Below are positions 34,800-44,236 of a stretch of 64,000 nucleotides of DNA, one piece after another. The stretch spans positions 1,885,464-1,949,463 of the forward strand of contig CAWHEL010000002.1 of assembly GCA_963828555.1 (NCBI GenBank), written 5' to 3'. The translations under genes and the position numbers were made by a program. Source of the DNA: JADJPO01 sp963828555. GTDB taxonomy: Bacteria > Actinomycetota > Actinomycetes > Actinomycetales > Kineosporiaceae. The first letter of the stretch is position 1. Each line of letters begins with the position of its first letter. The notes under the pieces are model-generated. The model saw only the letters and a list, made by a program, of their open reading frames with translations, was not told where the DNA came from and ran no database searches.

Positions 34800-36014
34800 A
34801 TGGCCGGGCGCGACGTGCTGTCGGGGTTGATGGAGCCACTGCGAAGCCACTTGGTCTCCGGACCGCTCACTGGGGATCTGCCGGACGCCGCGCGGCTGAC
34901 CAGCGGGGTCCGCGAGGTGAGTGCGGATCGGGGTCAGGTGCTCGGCGCGCAGGACCTGCGGGCGGCGGTGGACGCCGTCCGCGAGCACGCCTGGGGTCTC
35001 GGTCCGTTGCAGGCGCTGGTGGAGGACCCGCAGGTCACCGACGTGTTGGTGAACGGCGGAGGCAGGATCTGGGTCGACCGCGGACAGGGCCTGGTGGAGG
35101 TGGCCTCACTGCTGGACGGGGAGGCGCGGGTCCGTGCGCTCGCGGTACGGCTCGCCGCTCTGGCCGGGCGCCGGCTCGACGAGAGTCTGCCCTGGGTGGA
35201 CGCCCGGCTGCCCGGTGGGGTGCGGCTGCACGCGGTGGTGCCGCCGGTCAGCCCCGAGGGCACCCACATCAGCCTGCGTGCCCTGCGGGGAGGCCCGGGC
35301 GACCTGACTGCTCTGATGGCCTCGGGCAGCCTGCCCCGGGCCTGGGCGCCGGTGCTTGCCGCCCTGGTCGGGGCCAGGGCAGCGTTCCTGGTCACCGGCG
35401 GTACCGGCGCAGGCAAGACCACGCTGCTCTCGGCCCTGCTGTCGCTGGTGCCCGTCTCGGAACGGATCGTGCTGGTGGAGGACGTGGGCGAGTTGCGGCC
35501 GAACCATCCGCACGTGGTGCGGCTGGAGGCGCGCCACGCCAATGTCGAGGGGCGGGGCGAGATCGGTCTCGACGTCCTGGTCCGTCAGGCCCTGCGTATG
35601 CGCCCCGACCGGTTGGTGGTGGGCGAGTGCCGGGGGAGTGAGGTTCGCGACCTGCTGGCGGCGCTGAACACCGGGCATTCCGGCGGGTGCGGCACGCTGC
35701 ATGCGAACGCGGCGGTCGAGGTGCCGGCGCGCCTGGAGGCGCTGGGCCTGGTCGCGGGGCTCACCCGGGCAGGGGTTCACGCCCAGGCAGCGGCGGGGCT
35801 CGATGCGATCGTGCATGTGCGCCGGGGGGCACTCCACCGAGAGGTGGTCGAGCTGGCTGCTGTCGGCCGGGACGGCGCCGGGGCGTTGCAGGTGAGCTCG
35901 GCCTTGCGCGCCGCACCGGACGGGAGTGCGACGGTGGTCGGCCCCGGGTGGCCCGCCCTCGCGGAACGGCTCGAGTTGGCGCCGTCCCCACCGGCAGGTC
36001 CGTGGTGCGGGTGA
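34800..36014 (+). CDS. tadA: TadA/CpaF secretion ATPase
   Basis: 404 aa hexameric motor of the Flp/Tad pilus. Walker A GGTGAGKT (200-207), Walker B RLVVGECRG with Glu276, and the His box GHSGGCGTLHANA (292, 301) are intact. ATG 34800 follows the ssd stop by 1 nt. The downstream tadB start overlaps its stop. Part of ssd-tadA-tadB-tadC-pilin-tadE. Confidence 0.93.
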   Translation: MAGRDVLSGLMEPLRSHLVSGPLTGDLPDAARLTSGVREVSADRGQVLGAQDLRAAVDAVREHAWGLGPLQALVEDPQVTDVLVNGGGRIWVDRGQGLVEVASLLDGEARVRALAVRLAALAGRRLDESLPWVDARLPGGVRLHAVVPPVSPEGTHISLRALRGGPGDLTALMASGSLPRAWAPVLAALVGARAAFLVTGGTGAGKTTLLSALLSLVPVSERIVLVEDVGELRPNHPHVVRLEARHANVEGRGEIGLDVLVRQALRMRPDRLVVGECRGSEVRDLLAALNTGHSGGCGTLHANAAVEVPARLEALGLVAGLTRAGVHAQAAAGLDAIVHVRRGALHREVVELAAVGRDGAGALQVSSALRAAPDGSATVVGPGWPALAERLELAPSPPAGPWCG

Positions 36015-36712
36015 GCCTGCTCGCGGCTGCCGCGGCGGGCCTGGCCGTGCTGGTCGCCGTGCCGGCGGCGCCGGCGCTGACCAGGCGGGGTCCGGTGCCG
36101 CTGCCTGCGCCTCAGCCCGGTATGGGCGAGGGTGCCGGGCGCACGGTGCTGCCGGACAGCGCCGGCGTCGCCGGGCTGGCCGACCGTCTGGCTGCGCTGT
36201 CCCGCGCCGGGTTGCCGCCGGCTGAGACCTGGCGGGTGCTGGCCACCCGTCAGGACGCCGCTGCACCGATCTGCCGGGCTGTGGCCCGCACCGTGGCCCT
36301 GGGCGGAACCAGTGCGGAAGGGCTCCGCCTCGCCACGCGCGGCGAGGCGGGCAGCCGGGGCGTGCGCGGGGGACCGGTGGACTGGCTGGCGCTGGCCTTC
36401 GCGGTGTCCCAGGAGTGCGGAGCGCCGCTGGCCGATGTGCTGGACGGCGTGGCGCGCACCGTGCGCGAGGAACACCAGGCTGTGCGAGAGCGGGACGCCG
36501 CGCTGGCCGGGCCGCGGACCACCGCCGTCGTGCTGACCTGGCTGCCGCTCGCCGGGCTCGGGCTCGGGGCCCTGACCGGCACGAACTCCGTGTGGGTGCT
36601 GGTGAGCACCGGACCGGGACTGGTCTGTCTGGCCACCGGTGCAGCCTTGTGGTGGGCCGGGCGGTGGTGGATGGCTCGGCTGCTACGCCGGGCCGAGCGG
36701 CAGGGCGGATGA
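36011..36712 (+). CDS. tadB: TadB-like type II secretion F-family membrane protein
   Basis: 233 aa from the GTG at 36011, which overlaps the tadA stop (GTGA); GTGs at 36002 and 36005 are alternatives. An N-terminal membrane helix is followed by a cytoplasmic T2SSF helical domain (VAGLADRLAALSRAGLPPAE ... EECGAPL-like QECGAPLADVLDGVAR) and two C-terminal membrane helices. It forms the inner-membrane platform with TadC. Confidence 0.85.
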   Translation: MSLLAAAAAGLAVLVAVPAAPALTRRGPVPLPAPQPGMGEGAGRTVLPDSAGVAGLADRLAALSRAGLPPAETWRVLATRQDAAAPICRAVARTVALGGTSAEGLRLATRGEAGSRGVRGGPVDWLALAFAVSQECGAPLADVLDGVARTVREEHQAVRERDAALAGPRTTAVVLTWLPLAGLGLGALTGTNSVWVLVSTGPGLVCLATGAALWWAGRWWMARLLRRAERQGG

Positions 36713-37248
36713 CTCCCGGGCCGATCGCCGTCACGCCGGATCTGGCCGCGGCGCTGGCCGGGGCGATGCTCTTCGTCGCGTCGATGGTGCGGTGGCCGAT
36801 GCCGCCGCAGGTGCAGGGCCGGGCCGAGGTTGCTGCAGTCGCTCAGCGGCGGGCGCCGTCGTCGGGGCGGGACCCATCCGGGGTGCCGGCCCCCCAGGTG
36901 CCGCCGGCGGTGCTGGCCGATCTGGTGGTGGCGCTGCTCGAGGCGGGGCTGCCGGTGGAGCTGGCGCTGACGACCCTGCGCGACCAGCTCACCGAGGCCG
37001 GCCTGAGCGAGCCGGCCGGGCTGGGAGCGGTGCGAGAGGCATTGGATCTGGCGGCACAGACCGGGTTGGCGCCCGGCGCCCTGGTGCGCGCCGCCGCCAC
37101 CGAGCAACGCCGTCGCGAAGTGGCCGCACAGAGCGTCGCGGCGCATCGGCTCGCGGTCCTGGTGGTGCTGCCGATGGGGGTCTGCCTGCTGCCCGCCTTC
37201 GTTGTGCTCACCGTAGTGCCGCTGGTCCTCGGCCTCCTTCAGGGGTGA
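36709..37248 (+). CDS. tadC: TadC-like type II secretion F-family membrane protein
   Basis: 179 aa. ATG overlaps the tadB stop (ATGA). VLADLVVALLEAGLPVELAL is the T2SSF core, with a single C-terminal double membrane helix (VLVVLPMGVCLLPAFVVLTV). Shorter than usual TadC proteins, as in other actinobacteria. Confidence 0.82.
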   Translation: MTPGPIAVTPDLAAALAGAMLFVASMVRWPMPPQVQGRAEVAAVAQRRAPSSGRDPSGVPAPQVPPAVLADLVVALLEAGLPVELALTTLRDQLTEAGLSEPAGLGAVREALDLAAQTGLAPGALVRAAATEQRRREVAAQSVAAHRLAVLVVLPMGVCLLPAFVVLTVVPLVLGLLQG

Positions 37249-37454
37249 TCGGCAGGCCGGCCGGCCCTCGCCCGAGAGATCGGTTCCCTGCTCGCAACGT
37301 CGGCGTCGACGCGTGCACAACCGGCCCGGCGCGCGCCACTGTCCACAGCCGGAACCGCCCGCCGCCCCTCCGCGGCCGGATCGGCGCAGGGTCGGTGCGC
37401 GACCCCGCACTGGGCGCACGCACCGGCCGTCACGCCGGAGGAAGGGATGAAGAG

Positions 37455-37637
37455 ATGACCCGACTGTACGTTCGTGCCCGCCGGGCCGGTCATGACGCTG
37501 GCATGGCCACCGCGGAGTACGCGATCGCCACGCTCGCGGCGTGCGGCTTCGCCGCGTTGCTGCTCACGCTGATGCGCAGTGGTGAGATGAAGAGCCTGCT
37601 CTTCGGCATCATCAAGCGCGCGCTGTCGGTGGACTGA
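37455..37637 (+). CDS. DUF4244 Flp-pilin-like small protein
   Basis: 60 aa. Basic N-terminus, then GMATAEYAIATLAACGFAAL: Glu in the T-A-E-Y context matches the +5 Glu of Flp pilins and the hydrophobic helix assembles the fibre. GGAGGAAGGG lies upstream of ATG 37455. Expected to be the main pilin subunit. The 206-bp gap before it has no gene. Confidence 0.8.
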   Translation: MTRLYVRARRAGHDAGMATAEYAIATLAACGFAALLLTLMRSGEMKSLLFGIIKRALSVD

Positions 37638-37638
37638 G

Positions 37639-37995
37639 GTGCCCGGCCGTGGTGACGGCGGCAGCGTGACCGCCGAGGCAGCCCTGGCCCTGCCCGCCGT
37701 CGTCCTGGTGCTGGCCACCGTGGTCGGCGTGGGCCGGGTGGTCACCGCACAGATCCAGTGCGTGGACGGCGCCCGCGCGGCGGCCCGGCTCGCCGCGCGC
37801 GGAGAACCTGGGGGCCGGGTGCTCGACGCCGCCACCACGGCCGGCCCACCCGGCGCCCGGGTACAGATCTCGGCCGGTCCGGGGGCGTCCACCGTCACCG
37901 TTCGGGTGCGTACCCGGCTGGCGCTGCCGCTGCCCGGCGGGCCGCAGCTGGATGTCGAGGGCAGCTCCACCGCCGACGTTGAGCCGGGTTCATGA
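37639..37995 (+). CDS. tadE: TadE-like pilus assembly protein
   Basis: 118 aa. SVTAEAALALPAVVLVLATV is the TadE membrane helix with its Glu, followed by a beta-rich domain. GTG start is 1 nt after the pilin stop; the stop overlaps the ATG of the next gene. Minor pseudopilin role by family. Confidence 0.8.
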   Translation: MPGRGDGGSVTAEAALALPAVVLVLATVVGVGRVVTAQIQCVDGARAAARLAARGEPGGRVLDAATTAGPPGARVQISAGPGASTVTVRVRTRLALPLPGGPQLDVEGSSTADVEPGS

Positions 37996-38480
37996 GCCGC
38001 CCAGGGGCCGACGACCGGGGCAGTGGCACGGTGCTGCTGCTGGCGGTCGCGCTGGTGGCGGTGTTCCTGGCCGCCGGGGCGGCTGCTCTCGGCCAGGCGG
38101 TGCTGGCTCGGCACCGGGCCGGTGCGGCGGCCGACCTGGCCGCCCTCGCGGCCGCGACCGTCGACCCGCCGGCGTGCGACCGGGCGGCCGCCGTGGCCGG
38201 CCGCAACAGAGCGCGCCTACTGACCTGCAGCATCGATCCCGCAGGGGCGGTCACGGTGTCGGTGGAGGTCGCGGTGCGCGGCCCGCTGCGCCCGCTGGCC
38301 GCCGCCACGGGCCGCGCCCGGGCCGGCCGGCCCGGCGACTCAGCCGGCGTCGGGGCCGGCCTCGGCGAGGACGGCGTCGAGCAAGCGGGCCGCGGCCCAC
38401 TTGTCCAGGGGCTCGTTGCCGTTGCCGCACGTCGGGGACTGCACGCACGACGGCATCCGGCCTCGCACGCGCAATCCTGA
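37992..38480 (+). CDS. Rv3654c-like TadE-family secretion protein
   Basis: 162 aa in the open frame. GSGTVLLLAVALVAVFLAAG is the membrane helix; AGAAADLAALAAA and a Cys pair follow, as in the 'helicase/secretion neighborhood TadE-like' family. The family part ends near residue 115; the remaining residues overlap, antisense, the 3' end of the helicase gene (38340-38480), so the natural stop may have been lost or the tail is spurious. Confidence 0.7.
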   Translation: MSRPGADDRGSGTVLLLAVALVAVFLAAGAAALGQAVLARHRAGAAADLAALAAATVDPPACDRAAAVAGRNRARLLTCSIDPAGAVTVSVEVAVRGPLRPLAAATGRARAGRPGDSAGVGAGLGEDGVEQAGRGPLVQGLVAVAARRGLHARRHPASHAQS

Positions 38481-40684
38481 ATGACCGCCCGGGTGGCGCC
38501 GAGCCAGGTGCGCGCGGCGCCGAATCCTCGCTCGGCGAATCCGGCCCCGCCGGGCTGACCGTCGTGCACGAAGATCGTGGGCAGCCCAGTGTCCGGGTGC
38601 AGCGCGGTGGAGACGCCGCCGACGTCCCAGCGGTCGCAGGTGGCGACGAGCGGAAGCATGCCGATCGCGGCGTGCTCGGCAGCATGGGCGGCCCCCGGCA
38701 CCGCCCCGGGCTCGATGCCGTGCCCGGCGAGCAGGTCCTCGGGCATGGTCCACCAGACGGCGCTGGTCCGCAGGGTGCGGGCTGGCAGTTCGAGCAGCTC
38801 CTCGCCCAGCATCCGGCCGTCACGGATGCTTCGGCGGATGAAGGAGACCACTTGGGAGGTCACCTCGACCCTGCCGCAGACCAGGCGGACCCGGCCCCAG
38901 CTCCGGTGCAGGCGCTCGCCCAGCACCCGGATGCCGGTCACCTCCCTGGCCTGGGTGGAGATCTCGTCCCCGGTCGGTTCGACCAGGGCCAGCCCCCGCT
39001 CCAGGTCGAGTCCGGTGACCAGCCACGAACCGCCCTGATGCAGGTACACCGCCCCGGCGTGCACACAGTGATGGGCCGCGGCGGAGTCCACGCTGCCGAG
39101 CACCCGGCCGGTTCCGCCGTCGACGATCCGTACCGGGTCTCCGCCGGCCCCGCGCAGATCGGCCAGGTCGGCCGGGCGATCCGGTCTGGTCCAGAACCAG
39201 CCCGACGGTCGGCGCCGCAGCGCGCCCTGCGTGGTCAGAGCCTCGAGCAGCGCCACCGTGCCGGGCCCGAACAGGGCGGCGTCGGCCTCGGTCAGGGGCA
39301 GCTCGGCGGAGGCGGCGCACAGGTGCGGGGCGAGCACATAGGGGTTGGTGGGGTCGAGCACGCTCGCCTCCACCGACGGTCCGAACACCGCCTCGGGGTG
39401 GTGCACAAGATAGGTGTCAAGTGGGTCGTCCCGGGCGATCAGCACCGCCAGCGAGTCCTGCCCACTGCGCCCGGCCCGGCCCGCCTGCTGCCAGAGCGAG
39501 GCACGCCGTCCGGGCCAGCCGCAGATCAGCACGGCTTCCAGCCCGGAGATGTCGATCCCCAGCTCGAGCGCATTGGTGGCCGCCAGCCCCAGCAGGCGGC
39601 CCGAGCGCAGGTCTGCCTCCAGCACCCGGCGCTCCTCAGGCAGGTAGCCGCCCCGGTAGGCGGCCACCCGCCCGGTGAGGCCGGGGTCAACGTCGGCGAC
39701 CAGGCGCCGGGCGGTCGCCGCCACCAGCTCCGCGCCGCGGCGCGACGGGACGAAGGCCAGCGTCCGGGTGCCGGCGATGACCAGGTCGGCGAGCAGGCCC
39801 GCGGTCTCGGCGAGGGCGCTGCGCCGGGTCGGTGCACCGTTCTCGCCCCCGCCGGGTAGCAGCGGCGGCTCCCAGAGCAGGAACCGGGTGGCGCCACGTG
39901 GTGAGGCGTCCTCGGTCACGGTTCGGGCCGGCAGCCCGGTCAGCGCGAGCGCCGTCCCGGCCGGGTCTCCGGCGGTGGCCGACGCGGTCAGGAACACCGG
40001 ATCCGCGCCGTAGCGGCGGGCCAGGCGCCGCAGCCGCCGCATGATCGCCGCGACGTGCGAGCCGAACACCCCGCGGTAGTGGTGCGACTCGTCCAGGACG
40101 ACAAAACGCAGGCGGCGCAGGAACGAGGCCCAACGGGCATGCCCTGGCAGAAACGAGAAATGAAGGGCGTCAGGGTTGGTGAGCACCACCTCGGCGTGCT
40201 CACGCGCCCAGCGCCGTTCCTCCGGCGGGGTGTCGCCGTCGAAGGTGGCCACGCGGACCCCGGGCACGGCGAGCCGCTCCAGCGCCGCCAGCTGATCGGC
40301 CGCGAGTGCCTTGGTGGGTGACAGGTAGAGCGTTCCCGCCCCACGACCGCCGACCCGCCCCGGGCGGGGCTGCCGGGCCGCCGTGAGGGCGAGCAGTTGG
40401 TAGGCCAGCGACTTCCCCGACGCCGTCCCGGTGGCCAGGGCCACGTGCTCCCCAGCCCAGGCGGCCTGCGCGGCCGTCACCTGGTGCCGCCACGGTCGGG
40501 TGATCCCCTGCCGGCCGAACGCCTCGACCACGATGGGGTCGGCCCACGCCGGCCAGGCCAGACGGGAGCCCTCGCGGGCGGGAAGCAGTTCGGTGTGCAG
40601 TGCCCGGTCGCCGCGCCCGGCGGGCAGTGCGGGCACGGTGAACGGGCCGGCGGGTCCGGTGGCCTGGCTCGGCGCGATGCTCAC
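38340..40684 (-). CDS. DEAD/DEAH-box helicase with C-terminal MZB/DUF1998 domain, frameshifted near 3' end
   Basis: Superfamily 2 helicase of the MrfA/YprA type. Motif I GTASGKS, motif II LDESHHY (DESH), SATAGDP (III), ELGIDISGLEAVLICGWPG (V) and QQAGRAGRSG (VI) are all intact. GTG 40684 is the start; the open frame runs to 41068 only through non-homologous sequence. Near 38451 the frame breaks: IQDCACEAGC is in frame, but SCVQSPTCGNGNEPLDKWAA, which completes the four-Cys zinc site, is one frame off, as if one C of a CCC run were missing. Read unbroken the protein continues to 37895 with no similarity. Homologues act in DNA repair; this copy may be impaired or the base may be a sequencing error. 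Confidence 0.82.
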
Positions 40685-40792
40685 CCGGGCAGTCTGACCG
40701 TCGGCACCGACAACGGGCGTGCCGTGCGGCGCCTCCGCCGCAAGCCTCGCCTGGAGGCGATCCACAGGCCCGTTGGTGATTGAATGCCGTTG

Positions 40793-40812
40793 TTGACAGG
40801 ATTGGGTGTCAA
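40793..40812. promoter_or_regulatory. Inverted repeat TTGACA-N8-TGTCAA upstream of bldG
   Basis: A perfect 6-bp dyad 38 nt upstream of the bldG start. The left arm is also a consensus -35 TTGACA but no good -10 follows at 17 nt, so it may be an operator instead of, or overlapping, a promoter. Confidence 0.45.
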
Positions 40813-40849
40813 TGCGCCCGATCGTTTCTTTTCCGGGGAGGGGCACTTC

Positions 40850-41212
40850 GTGGATCTCAGCGTCACCAGCCGCCAGGAGGGTGAGCGGTCCGTCGTCTCC
40901 GTGGTCGGTGAGATCGACGTGTACACCGCACCGTCCCTGCGCGAGCGGCTCAAAGATCTCGTCGAGTCCGGGCACTATCACCTCGTCGTCGACCTGTCCG
41001 GGGTGGAGTTCATGGACTCCACCGGCCTGGGGGTCCTGGTCGGCGGGCTGAACCGGGTCCGCACGCACGACGGCACCCTGCGGCTGGTCTGTGCCCAGGA
41101 GAAGATCCTCAAGGTGTTCCGGATCACCGGCCTGACCAAGGTGTTTCCGATCTTCGCTGGCTTGGACGACGCCCTCGCCGCGCGGGACGACACACCTGCC
41201 GGAACCGACTGA
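40850..41212 (+). CDS. bldG: BldG-type anti-sigma factor antagonist (STAS domain)
   Basis: 120 aa STAS protein. EFMDSTGLGVLV carries the phosphorylatable Ser57, the same residue number as in Streptomyces BldG. GTG 40850 has GGGGAGGGG 6 nt upstream; the open frame starts earlier without homology. Unphosphorylated antagonist would sequester an anti-sigma kinase. The ATP-binding gene 17 nt downstream is the expected partner. Streptomyces bldG controls morphology and antibiotic production; here the link to hppA and a conservon is positional. Confidence 0.93.
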   Translation: MDLSVTSRQEGERSVVSVVGEIDVYTAPSLRERLKDLVESGHYHLVVDLSGVEFMDSTGLGVLVGGLNRVRTHDGTLRLVCAQEKILKVFRITGLTKVFPIFAGLDDALAARDDTPAGTD

Positions 41213-41229
41213 GAGGCCGTTCGGCCGCG

Positions 41230-41628
41230 ATGTCGACAGTCCACCTCAGCTTCGCTCCCGCCGCCGAGCACGTGCGCACCGCCCGCCTGGTCGTGGTTGC
41301 CGTGGCGCGCCGCGCGGGGCTGCACGAGGCCCGGCTGGACGACGTCCGCCTGGCGGTGGGGGAGATGTGCGCCCGGGCGGTCAGCCGGTGCGGCCTGAGT
41401 CATCACGTGACCCGTGAGCGCTGGGTGATCACTGTCGAGATCGACGACTCCGGTCCGGTACTCGACGTGAGCGTGTCCGATCCCGCCGGTCTGGTGAAGC
41501 TCCCCGAAGAGGCCGCCACGCTGGCGATGGCCGCTGCGCTGTCGGATGCGATCGAGGTCGTGGACGACGCGCACGGCGCCCCCTCAACGGTTCACTTGCG
41601 CTGGAATCGTTTTCATCCAGGTCGCTAG
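41230..41628 (+). CDS. ApgA-like HATPase, putative anti-sigma factor
   Basis: 132 aa GHKL-type domain similar to RsbW/SpoIIAB. DDVRLAVGEMCARAV corresponds to the N-box, with the Glu retained but the Mg-binding Asn replaced, so kinase activity is doubtful. ATG 41230 is 17 nt after bldG. The pair corresponds by position to SCO3549-SCO3548. Confidence 0.82.
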   Translation: MSTVHLSFAPAAEHVRTARLVVVAVARRAGLHEARLDDVRLAVGEMCARAVSRCGLSHHVTRERWVITVEIDDSGPVLDVSVSDPAGLVKLPEEAATLAMAAALSDAIEVVDDAHGAPSTVHLRWNRFHPGR

Positions 41629-41753
41629 TGCGGCGCCGGCACGCGTGGTAGGGGCGGACCCACCCGCCGGAGGATCGCCGAGGGCCCTCATCGCGAGGCT
41701 GACCGGCCTGAGATCCGCAAGTGCCGGTGGACAAGGTCACACCCGACGCGCTT

Positions 41754-41781
41754 TTGCGGCACCCGTTACTTTCCGTAGACT
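41754..41781 (+). promoter_or_regulatory. Sigma-70-like promoter of hppA
   Basis: TTGCGG at 41754-41759, 16 nt, TAGACT at 41776-41781. It predicts a leader of about 100 nt before the hppA start at 41889. Confidence 0.6.
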
Positions 41782-41888
41782 GCGCCGCGTTCACCGCACA
41801 GGTTGTCACCTGATGCGCCGCTATGCCCCCGTCCTCGAGTATCGGCGTCTGCCGGCAGGCGGGTCGCATTGCTCGTCGAGGAGGACGA

Positions 41889-44183
41889 ATGCTGGGGAGC
41901 GCCCAGGCCGCTGGTGGTCCCGTGGTACCCCTCGCAGGCGGGAACTTGACCTTGGTCGCCGTAGTGACGGCCATTTCTGTGCTGTCACTGGCTGTTGCAG
42001 TGGTGTTCAGGGGTCAGGTTCTCTCTGCTGGTGAGGGCACCGACAAGATGAAGGAAATCGCTCGGGCCGTGCAGGAGGGGGCCTCGGCCTACCTGAACCG
42101 GCAGTTCAAGACCCTGGCCGGCTTTGTCGTCCTGGTTTTCCTGCTGCTGTTCCTACTTCCCGCCGACGACAACTCGATCAAGATCGGTCGAAGCGTCTTC
42201 TTCGTGGTGGGCGCGCTGTTCTCGGCGTCCATCGGCTATCTCGGCATGAACCTCGCCGTGCGGGCGAACCTCCGGGTCGCCGCCGCCGCGCGCGAGCCGA
42301 ACGGCCGCGACAACGGCATGCGCGTCGCCTTCCGAACCGGTGGCGTGGTCGGCATGTCCACCGTCGGTCTCGGTCTGCTCGGCGCCTCGATCGTCGTGCT
42401 GATCTACAAGGGCGACGCTCCGGCGGTGCTCGAGGGGTTCGGTTTCGGGGCCGCTCTGCTGGCCATGTTCATGAGGGTCGGCGGTGGCATCTTCACCAAG
42501 GCAGCCGACGTCGGCGCCGACCTGGTAGGCAAGGTCGAGCAGGGCATCCCCGAGGACGACCCGCGCAACGCGGCCACCATCGCCGACAACGTGGGCGACA
42601 ACGTGGGTGACTGCGCCGGCATGGCTGCCGACCTGTTCGAGTCCTACGCGGTGACCCTGGTCGCCGCGCTGATCCTGGGCAAGGCGGCTTTCGGCACCGA
42701 GGGCCTGGTCTTCCCGCTCATCGTGCCGGCCATCGGGGCGATCACCGCCGCGATGGGTGTGTACCTGACCAAGCCCCGCGGCGGCGAGAGCGGCCTGAAG
42801 GCGATCAACCGCGGGTTCTACCTGTCCGCGCTCATCTCCGCCGTGCTCTGCGCGGTGGCGTCCTACGTCTACCTGCCCTCCTCTTTCGCCGGGCTGACCA
42901 CGGCCGGCGCCGAGATCCAGGCACTGGACGGCGACCCGCGGCTGCTCGCCATCAGCGCCGTGCTGCTCGGTATCGTGCTGGCCGGGGTGATCCTCTGGCT
43001 CACCGGGTACTTCACCGGCACCGACCACCCGCCGACCCACAACGTGGCCGACACGGCGCTGACCGGCGCGGCCACGGTGGTGCTGTCGGGGATCGGGGTC
43101 GGCCTGGAGTCGGCCGTCTACACCGCGCTCACCATCGGGGCGGCCGTCTACGCGGCCTTCCTGCTCGGCGGCGGTTCGGTCATCCTGTCGCTGTTCCTGA
43201 TCGCCCTGGCCGGCTGTGGCCTGCTCACCACGGTCGGTGTGATCGTGGCGATGGACACCTTCGGCCCGGTCAGCGACAACGCCCAGGGCATCGCGGAGAT
43301 GTCTGGCGACGTCTCGGGTGAGGGCGCCCAGATCCTCACCGAGCTGGACGCCGTGGGCAACACGACTAAGGCGATCACCAAGGGCATCGCGATCGCGACC
43401 GCTGTACTGGCTGCCACCGCGCTGTTCGGCTCCTACAACGACGCGGTGACCACGGCGCTGATCCAGGGCGGTAAGACAGCTCAGGACGCCATCGACGCCT
43501 ACCAGATCGTGTCGCCGAACGTGCTGGTCGGCCTGATGATCGGTGCGTCCGTGGTGTTCCTCTTCTCGGGTCTGGCCATCGACGCGGTGACCCGCGCCGC
43601 AGGGGCGATCGTGTTCGAGGTCCGCCGGCAGTTCAAGGAGAACCCGGGGATCATGGACTACTCCGTGAAGCCCGAGTACGGCCGCGTGGTCGACATCTGC
43701 ACCCGCGACTCGCTGCGTGAGCTGGCCACCCCCGGCCTGCTCGCCGCGATGGCTCCGATCGCCGTCGGCTTCGGCCTCGGCGTCGGCGCGCTCGCCGGGT
43801 ACCTGGCCGGCGCGATCGGCTGCGGTGTGCTGATGGCGGTGTTCCTGGCCAACTCCGGTGGCGCCTGGGACAACGCCAAGAAGCTGGTCGAGGACGGTCT
43901 GCACGGCGGCAAGGGCTCTGACGCCCACGCCGCCACCGTGATCGGTGACACCGTCGGTGACCCGTTCAAGGACACTGCCGGCCCGTCCATCAACCCGCTG
44001 ATCAAGGTGATGAACCTGGTCTCGGTGCTGATCGCCCCGGCGATCGTGCAGCAGGCCGACGACACCGCGGTCCGGGTGAGCATCGCCCTGCTCGCGTTCG
44101 CGGTGATCATCGTCGCGGTGACCATCTCCAAGCGCCGTGGTTCGGCGATGCACGACGAGGTGCCGGTGGCGGCGTCCGCCTGA
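41889..44183 (+). CDS. hppA: Membrane-bound proton-translocating pyrophosphatase, K+-independent type
   Basis: 764 aa with about 16 membrane helices. NVGDNVGDCAGMAADLFESY is the PPi/Mg binding signature, repeated as VIGDTVGDPFKDTAGPS near the C-terminus. At the K+-specificity site it has GNTTK, Lys rather than Ala, so it should be potassium-independent and proton-pumping. Couples hydrolysis of biosynthetic pyrophosphate to a proton gradient. ATG 41889 has GAGGAGGA 3-4 nt upstream; an ORF from 41823 lacks a site. Followed by a 14-bp terminator. Confidence 0.95.
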   Translation: MLGSAQAAGGPVVPLAGGNLTLVAVVTAISVLSLAVAVVFRGQVLSAGEGTDKMKEIARAVQEGASAYLNRQFKTLAGFVVLVFLLLFLLPADDNSIKIGRSVFFVVGALFSASIGYLGMNLAVRANLRVAAAAREPNGRDNGMRVAFRTGGVVGMSTVGLGLLGASIVVLIYKGDAPAVLEGFGFGAALLAMFMRVGGGIFTKAADVGADLVGKVEQGIPEDDPRNAATIADNVGDNVGDCAGMAADLFESYAVTLVAALILGKAAFGTEGLVFPLIVPAIGAITAAMGVYLTKPRGGESGLKAINRGFYLSALISAVLCAVASYVYLPSSFAGLTTAGAEIQALDGDPRLLAISAVLLGIVLAGVILWLTGYFTGTDHPPTHNVADTALTGAATVVLSGIGVGLESAVYTALTIGAAVYAAFLLGGGSVILSLFLIALAGCGLLTTVGVIVAMDTFGPVSDNAQGIAEMSGDVSGEGAQILTELDAVGNTTKAITKGIAIATAVLAATALFGSYNDAVTTALIQGGKTAQDAIDAYQIVSPNVLVGLMIGASVVFLFSGLAIDAVTRAAGAIVFEVRRQFKENPGIMDYSVKPEYGRVVDICTRDSLRELATPGLLAAMAPIAVGFGLGVGALAGYLAGAIGCGVLMAVFLANSGGAWDNAKKLVEDGLHGGKGSDAHAATVIGDTVGDPFKDTAGPSINPLIKVMNLVSVLIAPAIVQQADDTAVRVSIALLAFAVIIVAVTISKRRGSAMHDEVPVAASA

Positions 44184-44198
44184 CCCCACGCAGTACCG

Positions 44199-44228
44199 AC
44201 GGTCCCCCGGGCTCGCCCGGGGGACCGT
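44199..44228. terminator. Bidirectional terminator between hppA and the conservon
   Basis: Perfect 14-bp stem (44199-44212 with 44215-44228) and a 2-nt loop, 15 nt after the hppA stop and 8 nt from the opposing cvnD stop. Confidence 0.85.
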
Positions 44229-44236
44229 TCTGCGCG

